A stretch of 64,000 nt of DNA from Pseudomonas brassicacearum (lineage in GTDB: Bacteria; Pseudomonadota; Gammaproteobacteria; Pseudomonadales; Pseudomonadaceae), in contig NZ_MOBJ01000009.1 of the NCBI RefSeq assembly GCF_003732225.1, positions 62,001-126,000 of the forward strand. The letters run 5' to 3'. Of the stretch, positions 61,210 through 64,000 are shown one piece after another. Each line of letters begins with the position of its first letter. Position 1 is the first letter of the stretch. The translations under genes and the position numbers were made by a program. The notes beneath the pieces were generated by a model. It worked only from the letters and a program-made list of their open reading frames with translations, was not told the origin of the DNA and made no database searches.

Positions 61210-62651
61210 CAGTGAGCTCCAACTACAGCGATCTGAGCGGCGGCTTCGGCTTCAGCCGGGTTCGAGGCGCGTACGGTACGGAATACGTTGTAGGCCATGA
61301 ACAGCATGCCGCTGGCAAAGAACGCACCACCCAGGGCGCGAACGATGAAACCAGGGTGGCTGGCTTGCAGCGCTTCGACGAAGGAGTAGGTGAGGGTGCC
61401 GTCATCGTTGATAGCACGCCACATCAGACCCTGGGTGATGCCGTTGACCCACATCGAGGCGATGTAGAGCACGGTACCGATGGTCGCGAGCCAGAAGTGC
61501 GTGTTGATCAGGCCGATGCTGTGCATCTGCGGACGACCGAAGATTTTCGGGATCATGTGGTACAGCGCACCGATCGAAATCATCGCCACCCAGCCCAAGG
61601 CACCGGCGTGTACGTGGCCGATGGTCCAGTCCGTGTAGTGCGATAGCGAGTTGACGGTCTTGATGGCCATCATCGGGCCTTCGAAGGTCGACATGCCGTA
61701 GAACGCCAGGGACACGACCAGGAAACGCAGGATCGGGTCGGTCCGCAGCTTATGCCAGGCACCCGACAGGGTCATCATGCCGTTGATCATGCCGCCCCAG
61801 CTTGGCGCCAGCAGAATGATCGACATCGCCATGCCCAGCGACTGAGCCCAGTCCGGCAGTGCGGTGTAGTGCAGGTGGTGCGGGCCAGCCCAGATGTACA
61901 GGGTGATCAGTGCCCAGAAGTGCACGATCGACAGGCGATACGAGTAGATCGGACGCTCGGCCTGTTTCGGCACGAAGTAGTACATCATCCCCAGGAACCC
62001 GGTGGTCAGGAAGAAACCTACCGCGTTGTGGCCGTACCACCACTGGATCATGGCGTCAGTCGCACCGGCGTACGCCGAGTAGGACTTGAAGAAGCTGACC
62101 GGCAAGGAGGCGTGGTTGACGATGTGCAGCATCGCCGTCACGACGATGAAGGCACCGTAGAACCAGTTACCGACATAGATGTGCTTGGTCTTGCGCTTGA
62201 CGATGGTGCCGAAGAACACCAGACCGTAGGTGACCCAGACGATAGCCAGCAGGATAGCCAGAGGCCATTCCAGTTCCGCGTATTCCTTGGTGGTGGTGTA
62301 ACCCAGCGGCAAGGTAACGATCGCGCCAACGATTACAGCCTGCCATCCCCAGAAGTGGAAGGCAGCGAGGCTGTCGGAAATCAGTCGCGTTTGGCAGGTT
62401 CGCTGCACGACGTAATAAGAAGTGGCAAACAGTGCACAACCACCGAAGGCGAAAATCACCAGGTTGGTGTGCAGCGGGCGTAGGCGTCCAAAAGTCGTCC
62501 ACGGCAGGCCAAAGTTAAGTTCTGGCCATACGAGCTGTGAGGCGATGAAGACACCGAGCCCCATGCCAAGGATCCCCCAGACCACCGTCATGATGGCGAA
62601 CTGGCGGACTACCTTATAGTTATAAGCAGTCGGACTGATTGCTGTGCTCAT
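61209..62651 (-). CDS. ccoN1: Cbb3-type oxidase subunit I (haem b/b3-CuB)
   Basis: The 480-residue catalytic subunit has 12 membrane helices. Conserved histidines are visible in [34 protein letters not shown], and [14 protein letters not shown]. It reduces oxygen with high affinity and pumps protons. The ATG at 62651 ([15 protein letters not shown]) fits the family; the upstream frame to 62816 does not. The cluster order with a second cco operon upstream corresponds to cbb3-1 of P. aeruginosa. Confidence 0.96.
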   Translation of the reverse strand: MSTAISPTAYNYKVVRQFAIMTVVWGILGMGLGVFIASQLVWPELNFGLPWTTFGRLRPLHTNLVIFAFGGCALFATSYYVVQRTCQTRLISDSLAAFHFWGWQAVIVGAIVTLPLGYTTTKEYAELEWPLAILLAIVWVTYGLVFFGTIVKRKTKHIYVGNWFYGAFIVVTAMLHIVNHASLPVSFFKSYSAYAGATDAMIQWWYGHNAVGFFLTTGFLGMMYYFVPKQAERPIYSYRLSIVHFWALITLYIWAGPHHLHYTALPDWAQSLGMAMSIILLAPSWGGMINGMMTLSGAWHKLRTDPILRFLVVSLAFYGMSTFEGPMMAIKTVNSLSHYTDWTIGHVHAGALGWVAMISIGALYHMIPKIFGRPQMHSIGLINTHFWLATIGTVLYIASMWVNGITQGLMWRAINDDGTLTYSFVEALQASHPGFIVRALGGAFFASGMLFMAYNVFRTVRASNPAEAEAAAQIAVVGAH

Positions 62652-63133
62652 TCTAAGGTTCCACGGTTTGGGTGTTTTATTAGGAGTAAAAATCGGTCGC
62701 AAGTATGGAGAAAACAGGGGGTCATTGCAACGCGCCATGACCTGCGTCAATGCTTCCAAAAGCTGATTCTGCGGCCTTTCCATGTGCCGCGTAGGGACAA
62801 AATTGCCCATGGGCAAAATGTCCCGGCGGACGAAAAAGGCGAGGGGGTCTGGTCAGTTGTAACTGGGTGTGTTCAAACGAGGCGGGCAGGTGACAGACGG
62901 CAACTTGCGCGACAGCCGGTATCTACCAGCCTTTGCGGCCTGTCATCGAACAGATTCGTCGAACGCATCGTGTACGGTTGACCCTTGACCGGCTGTTGCC
63001 AGTCCGCTTCGGAGCAAGCTTAGACGTGAATTCGCCGAACCGAAAGGCGGACCTTTGGAGGGTGCGACAATGCGTCGCAAAGGGGCAGGGAACTGCCGCA
63101 TCCGGGTGAATGCGGCAGTAGAGCTGTCAATAT
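62652..63133. other. Region between the two cco operons
   Basis: 482 bases without a gene. It must hold the ccoNOQP-1 promoter (minus strand). The half-matching TTGACGCAGGTCAT (62750-62737) is only a weak candidate for an ANR site; the first operon is known as largely ANR-independent in P. aeruginosa. The right part holds the hairpins after ccoP2, including TGCGAC/GTCGCA at 63063-63079. Confidence 0.5.
63093..63118 (-). terminator. Hairpin after ccoP2, possible terminator
   Basis: The 9-bp stem CTGCCGCAT/ATGCGGCAG, loop of 8 bases, begins 16 bases after the ccoP2 stop on the minus strand. The following T run is poor. Confidence 0.5.
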
Positions 63134-64000
63134 TTACTGGCTTTTGCTTGCAGCCTGCAAACCCTCGGCGCGGGTGGCGTGAGACAAGCTGTACACATAC
63201 GCGGCCAGCAGTTGCACCTTGTCGTTGCCGAGCAGTTCGTTCTGCGCCGGCATGTGACCCTGGCGACCATGGCGGATGGTCTGTTGCAGCTGCGTCAGGC
63301 TGGTGCCGTAAATGAAACCTGCCGGTTGCGTCAGGTTTGGCGCCCCCATCAGTTCCGTACCCTGACCGTTTACGCCGTGACAGGCTACGCAGGTGGTGCT
63401 GAATGTTTGCTGTCCGGCGTGCAGGTCAGCGCCGCTGTCGGCCGGCAGTGGCAGGCCGGCGAGTTCGTGACGCACATAGGCCGCGACGTTTTTCACCCCG
63501 GTCTCACCCAGTACTTCGCCCCAGGCCGGCATGGCCGCCATGCGTCCACCCATGATGGTGGTCTTGATGGTGTCGGGACTGCCACCCCAACGCCAGATAC
63601 TGTCGGCGAGGTTAGGGAAGCCGAAGGCGCCCTTGGCATCCGAGCCGTGGCAGACCGCGCAGTTGGAGGCAAACAGGCGTCCGCCCATTTTCAGCGCTTG
63701 CGGGTCTTTGGCGACTTCTTCCACGGGCATGGCTGCGAATTTGGCGAAGATCGGTCCGAATTTGCTGTCGGCCTTGGCCATTTCCTTTTCCCATTCCTTG
63801 GTCTGGGTCCAGCCGTCTTCATAGCCTGGCAATACGCCTTTCCAGTTGCCCAGGCCCGGATAAAGGATCAGGTAACCGACGGCAAACACCAGGGTCCCGG
63901 CGAACAGCATGAACCACCACTGCGGCAGCGGATTGTCGTACTCCTCGATGCCGTCGAAGCTGTGGCCCATGGTCTGGTCGACGCTGCCCTTGGTTTCGCC
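63134..64000 (-). CDS. ccoP2: Second cbb3-type oxidase subunit III CcoP (5' end outside window)
   Basis: The frame stays open to the window edge, reading [17 protein letters not shown] before the listed methionine, so the gene is cut. It is a close paralogue of ccoP1, with haem sites [12 protein letters not shown] and [12 protein letters not shown]. Compared with ccoP1 the segment after LPGYE is shorter, and the linker before the second haem differs ([23 protein letters not shown]). It belongs to a second ccoNOQP operon upstream, as in species with tandem cbb3-1 and cbb3-2 operons. Confidence 0.94.
   Translation of the reverse strand, partial: GETKGSVDQTMGHSFDGIEEYDNPLPQWWFMLFAGTLVFAVGYLILYPGLGNWKGVLPGYEDGWTQTKEWEKEMAKADSKFGPIFAKFAAMPVEEVAKDPQALKMGGRLFASNCAVCHGSDAKGAFGFPNLADSIWRWGGSPDTIKTTIMGGRMAAMPAWGEVLGETGVKNVAAYVRHELAGLPLPADSGADLHAGQQTFSTTCVACHGVNGQGTELMGAPNLTQPAGFIYGTSLTQLQQTIRHGRQGHMPAQNELLGNDKVQLLAAYVYSLSHATRAEGLQAASKSQ

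Noticed and set aside
62737..62750. TTGACGCAGGTCAT as an ANR box for ccoNOQP-1
   Set aside because: Only the TTGA/TCA core fits and both half-sites deviate; noted as weak, not called as a feature.

Overview
The window is a 64 kb chromosomal segment of a fluorescent Pseudomonas (P. fluorescens group). The evidence is the gene order, which matches my memory of P. aeruginosa in several blocks (oprF-cobA-nasC-nirD-nirB; pyrD-rmf-rlmL-dacB; guaD-xdhCBA-gntR-smc-zipA-ligA-ffs-dnaX-ybaB-recR; anr-hemN-ccoSIHG-ccoPQON), the high GC, and many copies of the REPIN element with core GGGAGCGAGCTTGCTCGC that is typical of this group. No IS element, prophage, CRISPR array or tRNA was seen.

Region 1 (1-12.2 kb) holds the 3' end of oprF and then a complete nitrate assimilation module, all on the minus strand. 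It consists of nirB-nirD-nasC-cobA (nitrite reductase, nitrate reductase and the sirohaem methyltransferase), nasA plus a PP2C-phosphatase/Ser-Thr-kinase fusion, and the nasS-nasT sensor/antiterminator pair. Each of the three transcription units has a sigma-54-like -24/-12 element upstream. The nirB and nasA units also have a leader with two hexaloop hairpins of the ANTAR-target type followed by a terminator. The logic is nitrogen limitation (sigma-54/NtrC) AND nitrate (NasS releasing NasT).

Region 2 (12.4-24 kb) holds pyrD, rmf with a highly structured 5' leader, rlmKL, a CHASE-PAS-GGDEF diguanylate cyclase, dacB, yggL, a BenE-type transporter and a GntR regulator.

Region 3 (24-31 kb) is a purine catabolic cluster, xdhA-xdhB-xdhC-guaD, flanked by two GntR regulators. 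A palindrome lies on the -10 of the xdhA promoter.

Region 4 (31-49 kb) is a chromosome maintenance block: smc, zipA, ligA, a zinc metallopeptidase, the SRP RNA gene ffs, dnaX, ybaB, recR, an acyl-CoA dehydrogenase and apt. Between ffs and dnaX sits an accessory stretch: an XRE regulator, a PAS-GGDEF-EAL protein whose EAL domain lacks one metal-binding aspartate, and a periplasmic binding protein.

Region 5 (49-64 kb) is the low-oxygen respiration block: anr, hemN with a perfect ANR box, the cbb3 oxidase assembly genes (TauE-like gene, ccoS, ccoI, ccoH, ccoG), one full ccoNOQP operon, and the 3' part of a second ccoP. Between ccoG and ccoP is an AT-rich divergent pair of exported metallophosphoesterase paralogues. 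One keeps all active-site motifs; the other has lost several and looks like a pseudoenzyme.

Sixteen REP/REPIN copies of three families occupy convergent or same-direction gaps and are never in the divergent promoter regions. One lies inside the 3' coding end of cobA.
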